Shown here in pieces: positions 35,377 through 44,782 of a DNA stretch of 64,000 bases (within the stretch, counting starts at the first letter, position 1; each line of letters starts with the position of its first letter). The position numbers and the translations under genes were made by a program. The notes beneath the pieces are model-generated. The model was given only the letters and a program-made list of their open reading frames with translations. It made no database searches and was not told the DNA's origin. Source of the DNA: Crossaster papposus (taxonomy: Eukaryota; Echinodermata; Asteroidea; Velatida; Solasteridae); NCBI GenBank assembly GCA_037893245.1, contig JBAIAA010000013.1, positions 930,001-994,000 on the forward strand. The letters are read 5' to 3'.

Positions 35377-35433
35377 TGGTAAAAGATTCGGCAGAATCCC
35401 AATCAAACATCATTTCAATCGTTTAATTGGGGG

Positions 35434-36591
35434 ATTCTTGCCAAACTGGTCAATCAGTGGAGCAGAAATGTTGAACGTGGCGACCTGACAGGAGTGGCTT
35501 TCATAGACCTCAGAAAAGCTTTTGATACTGTCAACCACGAAATTCTTCTGGCTAAATTAAGCTCACTTGGCTGTTCAGCGAGTGCTCTGAAGTGGTTTGC
35601 TAGCTACCTGTCAGGTCGCACACAAAGAGTTTATTTGAACAAATCCTATTCCAAATCTCAGAGTGTTGTGAATGGCGTTCCACAGGGCTCTATCCTGGGC
35701 CCACTACTGTTCTCTATCTATGTTAACTCTATGCCTTCGTCGGTTAATAACGGTATTGTTGACATGTACGCCGACGACACCACTCTCACAGTTAGTGGCA
35801 AGACGATTGCAGATGTTGAACACAAATTATCTGTTGCCTTGATGCAGATCTCTAACTGGCTGAATACAAGTCGTCTTGTTTTAAATTATGATAAAACCAA
35901 TGTGATGATCATAGGATCTAGAGCAAAACTCAAAGACGTTGTCGATTTTAGAGTAGAGGTAAATAACATTATTCTTAAAAGAGTTCATAAAACCAAATGT
36001 CTAGGTGTGATCATTGATGATGAAATGAAATGGACTGATCACATAGACAAAGTTGTGAGTACTGTACAAGCAAAACTGGGTATTATTCGCCGGGTAAAAC
36101 CATATATTCCGGCTGACTCTGTCAAATTACTTTATAATGCGTTTATCTTACCCCATTTTGATTACTGTTCGCAAATCTGGTCAGAGAGATTCAACATGCA
36201 CACAGACAAGCTGTATAAACTCCAAAAACGTGCTGCCAGATTAATTCTAGGTAAAGGATATGATACTCCATCAAGTGCACTATTTAATACACTAGGCTGG
36301 ATGCCGTTACCAAAACGATTCTGCTACTTGCGAGCAGTACTCATGTACAAATGTACCAACAATCTTGCCCCTACCTACCTGACAGAAGATTTCATTAAAA
36401 TATCTGACATGCACCATCACTCCACCAGACAAGCAACTGAGGACACCGTGTTCATTCCTAAATATAAATCAGACTGCTTAAAGCATAGTCCTTTTGTTGC
36501 TGGGGCTACTGTCTGGAATAGTTTAAATAAAGTAACACGATCAGCAGCCTCAATTGGGTCTTTTAAGTCAATAATAAAACTTAACTTTTAA
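35434..36591 (+). pseudogene. LINE ORF2, second half of the RT and C-terminus
   Basis: Coding resumes with AKLVNQWSRNVERGD and runs without a stop to 36591. It has FIDLRKAFDTVNH (RT block A), VPQGSILGPLLF (block B), the catalytic MYADDTTL (block C), LNYDKTNVM, and the C-terminal part with HFDYCSQIW, LQKRAARLI and KYKSDCLKHSPF usual for CR1/L2 proteins. The frame is undamaged over more than 380 codons, which suggests that the LINE was young when the DIRS element landed in it. Confidence 0.88.
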
Positions 36592-36995
36592 ACCGTTTAA
36601 GTTACTTCCAAATTATTGTTTTAATTGTACGTTTTCTTAGCACGTTAAGTGTATATATTTGCATTTAGGACTCATTTTGTGATCTTATTCTTAAATTTAA
36701 CTTCTTAATCAGCACTTTTGTCTATTGTCGTTTTTAGATACACATTTATATTGTTTATTATTGTAAACCCGTCCATGTCTCTTTTATTTAATGATTATAA
36801 CTTAAAGGTTACAAATTTTTATGATCTTATTTCCTATCTATTTCTTATTTGTTTTGATAATTGTACACACTTTTAATCCTTTAAATATTGTTCGATTTTG
36901 TTGTATTAATTTATAATTTATGTTCAGGGCCCCGTGGAAGACCACATTATATGTGAACGAGCTACCCTGATAAAAGATCAGAAAATAAATAAATA
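36592..36995 (+). other. LINE 3' UTR and tail
   Basis: A/T-rich sequence follows the stop, then GGAAGACCACATTATATGTG, GCTACCCTGATAAAAGATCA and a short AAAT tandem tail. The tail marks the 3' end of the LINE. The long-TIR element starts about 20 bp beyond. Confidence 0.7.
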
Positions 36996-37014
36996 AATAA
37001 AAATAGCATAAGTG

Positions 37015-37460
37015 AACTAAAATTGTCCTACACTAGAAATTGTTGATGTTTTTTTGTAGTTTTGACGCTCAGGAATCCAAATCAAATTGTTACCATTTTT
37101 TCCGATCAGCCGTTTGGCGGCCATCTTGAATTTCAAAATGGCTGCCATTTTCAATCTAGTTTGTACTATATCTCAACTTGTGAGTGACATAGAGCTGTGA
37201 AATTTGTGGCAATACCCCCCATCTTTATGATACCAAGCTTTCAGTTGAAGCCATACTCAAACTTGTATCAAGTGCCCGCCATCTTTAATTTCAAAATGGC
37301 CGCCATAGTCACTCTTTTTGCACTATATATACTTGTGCAGGTAATATAGAGCGGGGGAAATTAGAGGCATACTCATTTTTTATGCTAATCTTTCAGTTTG
37401 AATCATAATCACACTCTATCATGTTGTATCAACTTTCATTTTCTATTCCAAGAAGATGGC
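37015..37460 (+). repeat. Left arm of the foldback element
   Basis: It is built of about 155-bp units, each holding a GCCGCCATCTTGAA/TTTCAAAATGGC phrase, an ACTTGTATCAAG phrase and a GACATAGAGCTGTGAAAT phrase. Two units are plain and a third is diverged. The CCGCCAT.TT phrases look like YY1 sites, which may be chance in such a repeat. Confidence 0.7.
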
Positions 37461-37639
37461 TGCCATTATGATGCATTTTAAATAGATCCTCATGAATATA
37501 TCTAGTATTGATGCAAGTATAACAGTGTCATATATCAGGTTTGCCTGTATATATTTGCTTACATTGATATTCATGTATGTACTATGAAATAAGTTACATT
37601 TGCAGGTACCGGTACTTCCCGGATGGCCCTTATTGATAT

Positions 37640-38577
37640 CCTTACTTCTTAATATGACCACCTGAGCCCTCCAGAAATGCCAGGCCGAGATGATAGAGCC
37701 TGTCGAAGGGGAACGATTTTCAGCGGACTTGACCGGCTCTCTAACGGCTTCTCGAGTAAAGCTGCAATTGTACGAGGAAGGGCCTTTGAGCGTGTGACGG
37801 CCAGGCATTCGTGGGTGGCAGACCCACGAGCAAGTTGTTCCCCGAGTGCCATCCGACTTGTCGTACGAGGAAGGCTCTGTGAGCGTGCGGATTCCAGGCA
37901 TTCGTGGGTGGCAGACCCACGAGCGGGCGGTGCACGGAGTGCTCTGCGACTCGTCGTACGAGGAAGGCCATGTGAGCGTGCGGTGGACAGGCATTCGTGG
38001 GCGTCCGGGCCGAGATGAGACGGGCCAGCTGGGGCCTGTTGGAGGGGTACGATTTTTGGCGGATTTAGAGACGTTCTCTCGATTAGGCCGGATGGGTGCG
38101 CCGGGACCTGCGGGCGGAGGCCGCCGGTCGTTGACAGCAGGTGCCCGGGGAAGCGACGAAACTTCTGTCGGCGGAGAAGGAAGGCTGCGTAGGAGTAGCC
38201 GAAAAAGTCCCCGTTCGGGCGATCCAAGGCGAAAAAGACCGAGAGGCGATTTGTACACGTTCCTATGAGATAAGCGAGAATTAGACGGGTTGGGTCGAGT
38301 ACGAGAGCGTGCGCGGCCCAAAATCGCGGGTAGCCGACCGACGATCCCTCGTTCCTCCGATTGCCTCCGGTTTTGTTTGTACACATCTGGACGAAGAGTG
38401 GGATATTTGTTCGGATTGGGTCGAGTCCAGGAACGGGCACCGAGTCCCGATCGTGGAGAAATTGCGCCGATGGCCACAAGAGCTCCCTCAGCTCCGATTT
38501 GGTCGACCCTTTTTGTGTCCGGTTTCTACACAACCCTATGGGACGAGCCTAAATGGGGGCCATCGCGTTGGTGTGGC
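37640..38577 (+). other. rDNA intergenic spacer fragment
   Basis: This G/C-rich stretch lies upstream of the likely Pol I start. It holds 91-bp subrepeats (37765-38005) and a second, looser repeat of about 123 bp with GGGTTGGGTCGAGTAC and GGATTGGGTCGAGTCC (38289 and 38412) and TTTGTACACRT phrases. Such spacer repeats often act as Pol I enhancers. The left border with the foldback arm is unclear. Long ORFs read through it on both strands only because of the high G/C content. Confidence 0.7.
37765..38005 (+). repeat. IGS subrepeats, about 91 bp, nearly three copies
   Basis: Each copy has GTACGAGGAAGG, TGAGCGTG, CAGGCATTCGTGGG and, in two copies, CGTGGGTGGCAGACCCACG, which folds into a 7-bp hairpin. 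Copies start near 37767, 37857 and 37950. Confidence 0.8.
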
Positions 38578-38587
38578 TATATATAAG
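38578..38587 (+). promoter_or_regulatory. Possible RNA polymerase I core promoter (TATA-like)
   Basis: TATATATAAG followed by TGGGCAGG lies about 950 bp before the 18S start, next to the spacer repeats. Many invertebrate rDNA promoters have a TATA-like box near the start site. The call rests on position and look only. Confidence 0.4.
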
Positions 38588-38599
38588 TGGGCAGGTGGT

Positions 38600-39529
38600 C
38601 AGGCGAAGGTTTGTACACGACCTATGGAGCGGATCAGCACTCGGACTGTCCCCCGTCGCACACCCGTCGTCCGATCGGCGTGGGATGCATCCGGATTGGT
38701 TCTCGATACTCTGGGTTGGCTCCCCTGGGTTGGCGACAGAACCGAGAGCTGGCCCGTGGCTGCGGTGCCCTGGCTTCCGGAGAGCGAGGCGGAGCGGGGG
38801 ATGATTTCCCTGCCCGACTCCGCGTCCCCGCCGACCTGTCGCGCCCAACCCGGGCGGTGAGAAGCGACCGACCGACCGCGCCCGCAGCTGCGGTGCCCGG
38901 AGAGTTGAAGCAAGTGGGATGGGGGATTCTTTCCCCCGCCCGCCAAACCTGTCGTGCCCTTTCGAGGCACTCGGACAGGCCCGGCACAGTGCGATGGGAT
39001 CGCCGTGGCCGGCCCGCCCGCACCGCCCGCGCCCGCTTTGCGGCGCGGGGCGGCACGGGGCGGGCCCGCCACGACATCCCGCCGGGCTCCCGGAACCCAT
39101 GGCAATCAGAGCGGCCGCGCGGGCCGTCGAGACGCGGGAAGCCAAGACCCTCCCGCTCTCGCCAGCCGAGCGGCACCTATTTCGAACGCCCGCCGCAGTA
39201 TCGCGGCGGGCGGTAGCAAGTTCCCCAGGCGGGGCGCCGAGCCGCGGCCCAGGCGGCGGAACGGGCGGCGGGCAGCAGCCCGCCCCGGAGCGGACCGAGG
39301 CGGCCCACCCTCTTCTGAGGGCTGGCCCTCTCAGACCGCCGGATTGAGACGAGAGGAGGCGGCGGAGGAGGCTCCCGTGTCCCTTAGCCCGGTCACAATG
39401 CCTCCGAGAGAGAGTGAGTGTTCGGATGAAGTACACTGGCGCCGCGGCCCGGCAGCCGCGGCGGGTCCGGCCGGAGAGCGGCGGGCCCACGCGCGTGGGT
39501 AAGCCCGCCCACCCAGGCCCCGAGGGGGC
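38600..39529 (+). other. 5' external transcribed spacer of rDNA
   Basis: This is very G/C-rich sequence that runs without a break into the 18S gene at 39530. Its place between the likely promoter and the mature 18S 5' end defines it. ORFs on both strands here are by-products of base composition. Confidence 0.65.
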
Positions 39530-40137
39530 TACCTGGTTGATCCTGCCAGTAGTCATATGCTTGTCTCAAAGATTAAGCCATGCATGTCTAAGTAAAAGCT
39601 TTTACAAGCGAAACTGCGGATGGCTCATTAAATCAGTTATGGTTCCTTGGAGCGCATCCCCCTACATGGATAACTGTGGTAATTCTAGAGCTAATACATG
39701 CCAGCAAGCGCCGACCTTACGGGAGGCGTGCTTTTATTAGGAACAAGACCAACCCGGGCTCGTCCCGGCTCCGTTGGTGAACTCTGGATAACCTGGCCGA
39801 TCGCACGGTCTTCGCACCGGCGACGGATCCTTCGAATGTCTGCCCTATCAACTTTCGATGGTACGTTATGCGCCTACCATGGTCGTAACGGGTAACGGAG
39901 AATAAGGGTTCGATTCCGGAAAGGGAGCTTGAGAAACGGCTACCACATCCAAGGAAGGCAGCAGGCGCGCAAATTACCCACTCCCGACACGGGAGGTAGT
40001 GACGAAAAATTGCAATACAGGACTTTTTTGAGGCCCTGTAATTGGAATGAGTACACTTTAAATCCTTTAACGAGGATCTATTGGAGGGCAAGTCTGGTGC
40101 CAGCAGCCGCGGTAATTCCAGCTCCAATAGCGTATAT
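39530..40137 (+). rRNA. 18S rRNA, first 608 nt (truncated)
   Basis: The segment opens at the mature 18S end, TACCTGGTTGATCCTGCCAG, and keeps the universal stretches: AAGCCATGCATGTCTAAGTA, GCTCATTAAATCAG, TGATTCGATTCCGGA-type helix text, GAGAAACGGCTACCACATC, and GTGCCAGCAGCCGCGGTAAT. It stops at GCGTATAT, where functional genes go on with TAAAGTTG. I saw no obvious damage over the 608 bases, so the capture is recent. The remaining two thirds of 18S, 5.8S and 28S are absent, so it cannot make a ribosome part. Confidence 0.95.
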
Positions 40138-40600
40138 CAAAATAGAGTGAAATGGCGGCCATTTTGAAATTTCAAGATGGCGGGCACTTGATACAAGTTT
40201 AATAATGGCTTCAACTGAAACCTTGGTATCGTAAACATGGGTATTGCCACTTATTTCACAGCTCTATGTCACCCACAAGTTGAGATATAGTACAAACTAA
40301 ATTGAATATGGCGGCCATTTTGAAATTCAAGATGGCGGAAACTTGATACAAGTTCAATTATGGTTTATACTGAAAGCTTGGTATCATAAACATGGGTATT
40401 GCCACCAATTTCACAGCTCTATGTCACCCACAAGTTGAGATATAATGTAAACTATATTCAAAATGGTAGCCATTTTGAAATTCAAGATGGCCGCCAAACG
40501 GCTGATCGGAAAAAATGGTAACAATTTGATTTGGATTCCTGAGCGTCAAAACTACAAAAAAACATCAAAAATTTCTAGTGTAGGAAAATTTTAGTTAAAT
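40138..40600 (-). repeat. Right arm of the foldback element
   Basis: This is the inverse of the left arm with an extra unit: the phrase CACAGCTCTATGTCACCCAC occurs twice, about 155 bp apart (near 40257 and 40412). The arm starts right at the end of the 18S fragment with an AGTGAAATGGCGGCCATTTT text that matches the inner end of the left arm near 37315. Confidence 0.75.
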
Positions 40601-40741
40601 AACACAAGTAACCATACTATGACCTCCACAGGATTTCTACACGATTTAGAATCGTTGACGTTTTGTCAATCGTGGACGTACCCAATTCTTTTGTCTGACG
40701 GCCACGATTGGCGGTCAATACACAGGCCCAATTATTCTCCC

Positions 40742-40857
40742 AATGCGTGGAGTGGCCGTACCGCAATATATTTTGTATTCAACCGTAAATAGAACTCCCA
40801 ATGCGTGGAGTGGCCGTACCGCAATATATTTTGTATTCAACCGTAAATAGAACTCCC
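40742..40857. repeat. Exact 58-bp tandem duplication
   Basis: Two identical copies start at 40742 and 40800 with AATGCGTGGAGTGGCCGTAC. Both run to AGAACTCCC. The identity points to a very recent slip or to an assembly artefact. Confidence 0.85.
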
Positions 40858-40959
40858 AGTTTTCAAAAAAATATATAATTCATGCACACAAATAGGCTGG
40901 GAGGCAAGAATCGAAATCGTCCTAATTAAAATATACAGGGTTCAATGATTTGGGAAATT

Positions 40960-41510
40960 GTTTTTTCTTAAATTCTTCAGAATTTTTTTTTATTTTTATG
41001 AAAGCCCCTGAAATAGCTATAGGTATTACTTTCTGGTCTAAGTGGATTTTTAGGGGTACAATTAAATTAAAACTTAATTATTTCTTGATACAAAACTTAT
41101 TTCGTCCCATCCGCACAAGGTCGGGGGAAATCAGCAGGGCTTCTTTCCCCCCACGAGTCAAAGATAATACTGTGACTTTTCCCACCACAGTGCGGCCAGA
41201 ATCGCGTACTTTGAATTACGCTGTGAATAAGATACATCGTTTTGTGTGTGCCATGCGCAAGCTGTGCTTCGTGCCGTGATTCAATGCCTGCCATTCTGCC
41301 CGCAATGTGGTGGATGCACGGTACCCTAAACAAATTGCAATATTCCCTTTAACTCGTGGGGAAAGGAGCCCTATTGGTTTCCCTCGACCTCGTGCGCACG
41401 GGACGAAATAATGTTTTACAGTTTGTTTTTGTTACCCCCAAAACCCCACTTAGACCAGAAAGTAAAACTTATCACGATTTCAAGGACTTTTTTCTTAATT
41501 TCAATTAGGA
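40960..41510. mobile_element. Inverted-repeat MITE
   Basis: Left-arm phrases TTACTTTCTGGTCTAAGTGG and ACTTATTTCGTCCC are mirrored on the right by CCACTTAGACCAGAAAGTAA and GGGACGAAATAATGTT, with GGGGAAA and CGTGGGG/CCCACG phrases also paired. Arms are about 150-200 bp. No ORF belongs to it. It lies just upstream of a LINE fragment. Confidence 0.7.
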
Positions 41511-41549
41511 GTGTTTTCAAGTAAGCCGTATGTTCAGTCATCATCATTA

Positions 41550-42706
41550 TGGATCACACCCTTCATTCTGTGGACAAGTTCACATACTTGGGCACTGCAC
41601 CCTGTCCAGAGAGGCCCACATAGATGACGAAATCGCAAATCGGATATACAAAACCAACCCAGGCCACGATTTCATGAAACTCATCGTAACTTACGATGTA
41701 TCGCAGCGCTGCGATACGTCGTATCCCAGTCCAGGAGAACAGGTGACTTCGCCAAAGAAGCAAACGCGAGCCTTTTGCAAGATAACCGTGCGACATAATT
41801 ATGTACGAATGTCCCATGAATGTCGCACGACGTTCACTATTCACCAAATATGCGAAAAAAGTGCGCATGTTTGGCATGTGTCGCGAAATGTCCGCACAAA
41901 TGTTGCCCGAGATTTCTGCAACATTGTTGTGTATGTGGACTGGCCATATAGTTCGGCAAATCTACACACGAAATTCGCACATATACGTTGTGAGAAACTG
42001 CATTGTGGCGACACATTCGAAGAAAAACGTCTCCAAATGTTGGGATTTCGCGTGCCCCGTGAAATCCCACCCTAAGCAAACAGTCATCGAATATCTTCTT
42101 GGAAAGTTTACAAAACGTAAATCAAAATGGCAGACGTATAATGCAGTTAAAAACACAAACTTGCTGTGGACTTGTAGCTAATTTGAAATTTCCCAAACAA
42201 TATTCAAGGTTTTTCATTTTGACTACGATGAATGTTCCATTTACAACTTCTCACATAATTGTCTCGGTATTTTAGCCTTTTTACTTCAGTTGTATGGCGT
42301 AAAACCGGATATAAAACGACGCATCTTATTTTACGACGACCCAAAGCAAGTCGTAACTTACGACGTGATTTAAACCGTTGTCAAGAAAGTTGCGATGTTT
42401 TACGTTTGGCAAGTTTCGTAGATGGGATCGGTTGACGAGTCGCGAGATGCGACGCGTTACACGTCGAGTTACGACGCGTCGCGGAGCTTTGTAAAATCGG
42501 GTGAAGCATTCAGAAGATTTTGTGAGTGTATGTGGAATAGAAGCAGCATAAGCTTTAAAACAAAGTTGTGTGTCTATCAAGCTGTAGTCTTGACTTCTCT
42601 GTTGTATGGCTGTAAAACAACAACAACTTCCTGGATAGAATTGGACTTATAGGCCATCAACGTACACACTACACCAACTCGAAAGGAGATATTGGCTTCC
42701 ATCTAA
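41550..42706 (+). pseudogene. Fragment of a second LINE reverse transcriptase, split by a MITE
   Basis: The frame at 41555 reads HSVDKFTYLG; a nearby frame gives LSREAHIDDEIANRIYKTN. After the insertion it goes on near 42505 with EAFRRFCECMWNRSSISFKTK and VYQAVVLTSLLYGCKT. These are the thumb-region motifs of LINE RTs (FTYLGS, I..EI..RI, VYxAVVLxxLLYGCE). The catalytic part is absent. It is a short old fragment, ended on the right by the Harbinger element. Confidence 0.75.
41663..42505. mobile_element. TIR element inserted in the LINE fragment
   Basis: The left end (CACGATTTCATGAAACTC) and the inverse of the right end (CCCGATTTTACAAAGCTC) are similar, and CGTAACTTACGA-type text recurs near both ends. 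A perfect 20-bp palindrome lies at 41698-41717. No transposase motif is visible in the ORFs here. Exact borders are uncertain by a few bases. Confidence 0.5.
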
Positions 42707-42714
42707 AGGCGCTG

Positions 42715-43045
42715 TCACACTATTGCGTATGGCACCAGCGTATGATTTGCGTATTAAAATTAAATTATTTTGAATACGCACAACAAGCCCTTGAAAATAC
42801 AGAATTGTGCGTATACTTACCGTATTGAACCTATTTGTAGCGTATGAGTAGCGTACGGCCAGCGTATAGCCTGCGTATAGCATGCGTATGACCAGCGAAT
42901 GTCAGTAAATGTCAGCGTCTGCCAGCGTATGACAAGCGTATGTCAGCGTATAACCAGCGTATGGGCTGCGTATGGGCAGCGTACTATACGTGTGGATAGC
43001 GTATTAGTAGCGTATGAGCAGCGTATTCACAGCACATGCCCAACG
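42715..43045. repeat. Subterminal AGCGTATG minisatellite
   Basis: AGCGTATG and close variants (GCGTATGAC, GCGTATAGC, GCGTATGGGC) recur about every 11-13 bases from about 42835 to 43025. Such short repeats near Harbinger ends may bind the element's own DNA-binding protein. Confidence 0.75.
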
Positions 43046-43625
43046 TGCCGCCTATCACGTGACAAGTGGCTATAAGCGGCGGTATTTCCACATTGCAAGA
43101 TATCTTGATGCTGCCGAGAATGCCTGCGCTGACCTGGAAATTAGCCTGGATGAGCTCACCCCTACCACCCCCCCCCCCCCCCCCCCCCCATTCAGAGTCC
43201 CTACAGAAGAGAGGTGCCGAGTCACGCACCATCGTCAAGGACCTTTCAAAAGCCCAGAAGCAGCCCAGAAGCAGCCCATCACAGCCCGAACAGGCTTTGC
43301 CAACTACGTTCGAGACAGCCTGCTTACCATGTCCATGGCCAAGTACAAGAAGACAAGGTCCACCATCAACAGGTTGCTGTCTGACCTGATGGATAAGGAC
43401 AGTGATGATGACATTCCAAGTGCCATGGGAGCTCCCCCATCCAAGAAACCCAGCAAGCCCGCCACTCTCAAGCACCTCACCAACTGGGGCCCAGTTCAGC
43501 ACCGTCCTTTGGCTCGTACCATCAGCACCATCAACCTCCGAGCAGTATCAGCCAGCTCCCCACATGTGGAGAAACGTGCCTCCAGCATCATCAGTGTGAG
43601 GTTCACAATATATGGAGTACAATGA
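43014..43625 (+). pseudogene. Harbinger second protein remnant with BESS-like motif
   Basis: The ORF has a Pro run coded by a C tract (43169-43190), then FANYVRDSLLTMSMAKYKKT and INRLLSDLMDKDSDDD, which looks like the C-terminal BESS motif of MADF-BESS proteins. Gln- and Pro-rich text follows in shifting frames up to about 43880 (QQPSQQTQQQQQHTSPPPQ). The MADF or Myb-like N-terminus is missing. In PIF-Harbinger elements such a partner helps bring the transposase to DNA. The exact family is uncertain. Confidence 0.4.
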
Positions 43626-43889
43626 GCAGTACCACCAGCAACCCTTACAGAATCAACATCAGCAGATGCCTCCACATCCTTTTCTATACACATGATGCCT
43701 TCTCCTCAGCAACCTTCTCAGCAAACTCAGCAGCAGCAACAGCACACCTCACCACCACCACAGTGTCTGCTGCCTTGGGTTCTGCTGCCCAGGTACTGAG
43801 GAACCAGCCCAGTCCAACCCAGCCTAGTTCAGGCACAGCCTTACAGACCAGCTTCCCGAACATTTCCGGTCTGTCCAACATCTAAGGAC

Positions 43890-44379
43890 TTAATGGCTAC
43901 CTAGATCCTCCTCTTGATCTCGGTTCTCAGGATGGGGAACTCCCAACACCAAACGGAAAGAAGTCGTGACTGTTGTGATAAAGTAGCGGGTTATACATCA
44001 AGTAGTGTAGTGTAGTTTTCAGTGTAGTCAAATTAAATTTCAATTAAAAAAGTATGATAAACACCCAATGTTTTTTCCACCCAAAAAATGTTCAATAATA
44101 ACGACACATGATAATAATGGTACATAGTAATAACATTTAACAAAAAACAGTCTCTAGGATGACACAACAATGACTACATTAACAGTCACTACAACAGCAG
44201 TGTTGTCAGTCACTACAACAAGAGTCACCACAACAACAGTCACCACAGCCAAATCCTCTAAATCGTCTTGTCTTGCCATAGAACGAACTGCATCTGCTGG
44301 GGAGTTGGCCCAGTGCTTCAGGAGGTTCCTCTGCATCTTTCCTTTCTTGGTGGAGGTGTTACTGCCAGCAATGTGTGTC
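43890..44379. other. Harbinger interior, low-complexity triplets
   Basis: Between the two ORFs lies A/T-rich text followed by a CACTACAACA/CACCACAACA triplet-like tract (44160-44250). I see no further gene. Confidence 0.45.
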
Positions 44380-44732
44380 GTACAAGTTGCTCTCCTTTCT
44401 CAATGCTCCAGGGATGAAGTCACGGTTCATGTTCACTGCACAGTCGAGCTGCCGGTTCTGGAGTCCAGGGTACCGTATCCTCACCAGATTGTGAAGGACA
44501 ATGCATGCTTTCACGATGACCTTGATAGTAGAGGGGATGGTGCTGCCTGATAGTCAGCAGAACTTGTAAGCGGTTCGCTAGGATGCCAAAGGCATTTTCT
44601 ACTACCCTTCTGGTGCAGAAAAGCCTGTAGTTATCCTCTTTTCATCGTCTAGCCCCCGGAGCCTGTATGGCTTCATCATGGTTTCTCGGAGGGCAAAGGC
44701 GTCGTCGCCGATGAAGATCGAAGTAGGGAACA
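44380..44732 (-). pseudogene. PIF-Harbinger transposase, C-terminal part
   Basis: On the minus strand the text reads IGDDAFALRETMMKPYRLRG, then, after a small frame change, RVVENAFGILANR, QQHHPSTIKVIVKACIVLHN-type text and a DFIPGAL end. GDDAFALR..MMKPY and VVENAFGILANRF are trademark motifs of the Harbinger DDE transposase around its third catalytic residue. The N-terminal two thirds are missing because the frame runs straight into array DNA at 44732. It can no longer move. Confidence 0.8.
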
Positions 44733-44782
44733 TTCTACAATATTTATTAAATGTGAATAGCAGTGAAGCAAAAATACCTCGT

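Larger units (their letters stand above)
30349..35433 (+). mobile_element. DIRS-type tyrosine-recombinase retrotransposon (fossil, near whole)
   Basis: The element has the DIRS plan: inverted terminal repeats (30371-30487 and 35253-35376), a gag-like region (30671-31855), reverse transcriptase with RNase H (32182-33990), a tyrosine recombinase (33678-34798, overlapping the RT as is usual in the family) and an internal complementary region (35020-35133). The RT has YIDD at its active site and the RNase H has a YTDAS start; both are family features. It lies in the RT gene of a LINE. ATTCT is present at both junctions (30344-30348 and 35434-35438). The element looks close to whole, with about two breaks. 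The terminal repeats are nearly identical, so it is young. Confidence 0.9.
25990..36995 (+). mobile_element. CR1/L2-like LINE split by two insertions
   Basis: From left to right come a 5'-truncated ORF1 with an SGNH-esterase fold (26001-26765), the endonuclease (26654-27535), the linker and first half of the RT (29371-30348), the second half of the RT (35434-36591) and a 3' UTR ending in AAATAAATAAATAAATAAA near 36995. A 1.8-kb element (27536-29369) and a DIRS element (30349-35433) interrupt it. Without these two, about 4.1 kb of LINE remains. The left boundary is uncertain because the start of ORF1 is missing. The RT and endonuclease motifs are of the CR1/L2/Crack kind. It is disabled by the insertions and by frame changes near 27520 and 29990. 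Confidence 0.85.
37015..40600. mobile_element. Long-TIR foldback element carrying rDNA
   Basis: The left end ACTAAAATTGTCCTACACTA is mirrored by the right end, whose inverse reads ACTAAAATTTTCCTACACTA. The arms go on in parallel: GTTTTGACGCTCAGGAATCC, ATTTGATTTGG, CCGATCAGCCGTTTGGCGGC and so on, for about 300 bp at least. Between the arms lie A/T-rich DNA and a 2.5-kb block of ribosomal spacer plus the first third of the 18S gene. No transposase is present. No target duplication is clear. The arms differ in the number of inner 155-bp units. The type of transposon is unknown. Confidence 0.75.
42707..44732. mobile_element. PIF-Harbinger transposon, right end lost
   Basis: The left end AGGCGCTGTCACACTATTGC follows a TAA (42704-42706), which fits the TWA target of PIF-Harbinger. 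Inside are an AGCGTATG-rich subterminal minisatellite, a plus-strand ORF for a probable DNA-binding partner and a minus-strand transposase C-terminus. Two ORFs of this sort are usual for the superfamily. The transposase is cut at 44732, where the right tRNA array begins. Confidence 0.72.

Noticed and set aside
37443-39556. Long ORFs on both strands through G/C-rich DNA
   Set aside because: They overlap each other in several frames within rDNA spacer and 5' ETS; high G/C content removes stop codons. They are not genes.
41530-42181. Two long overlapping ORFs (181 and 126 codons)
   Set aside because: Only the first part matches a LINE RT fragment; the rest reads through a TIR insertion and has no motif.
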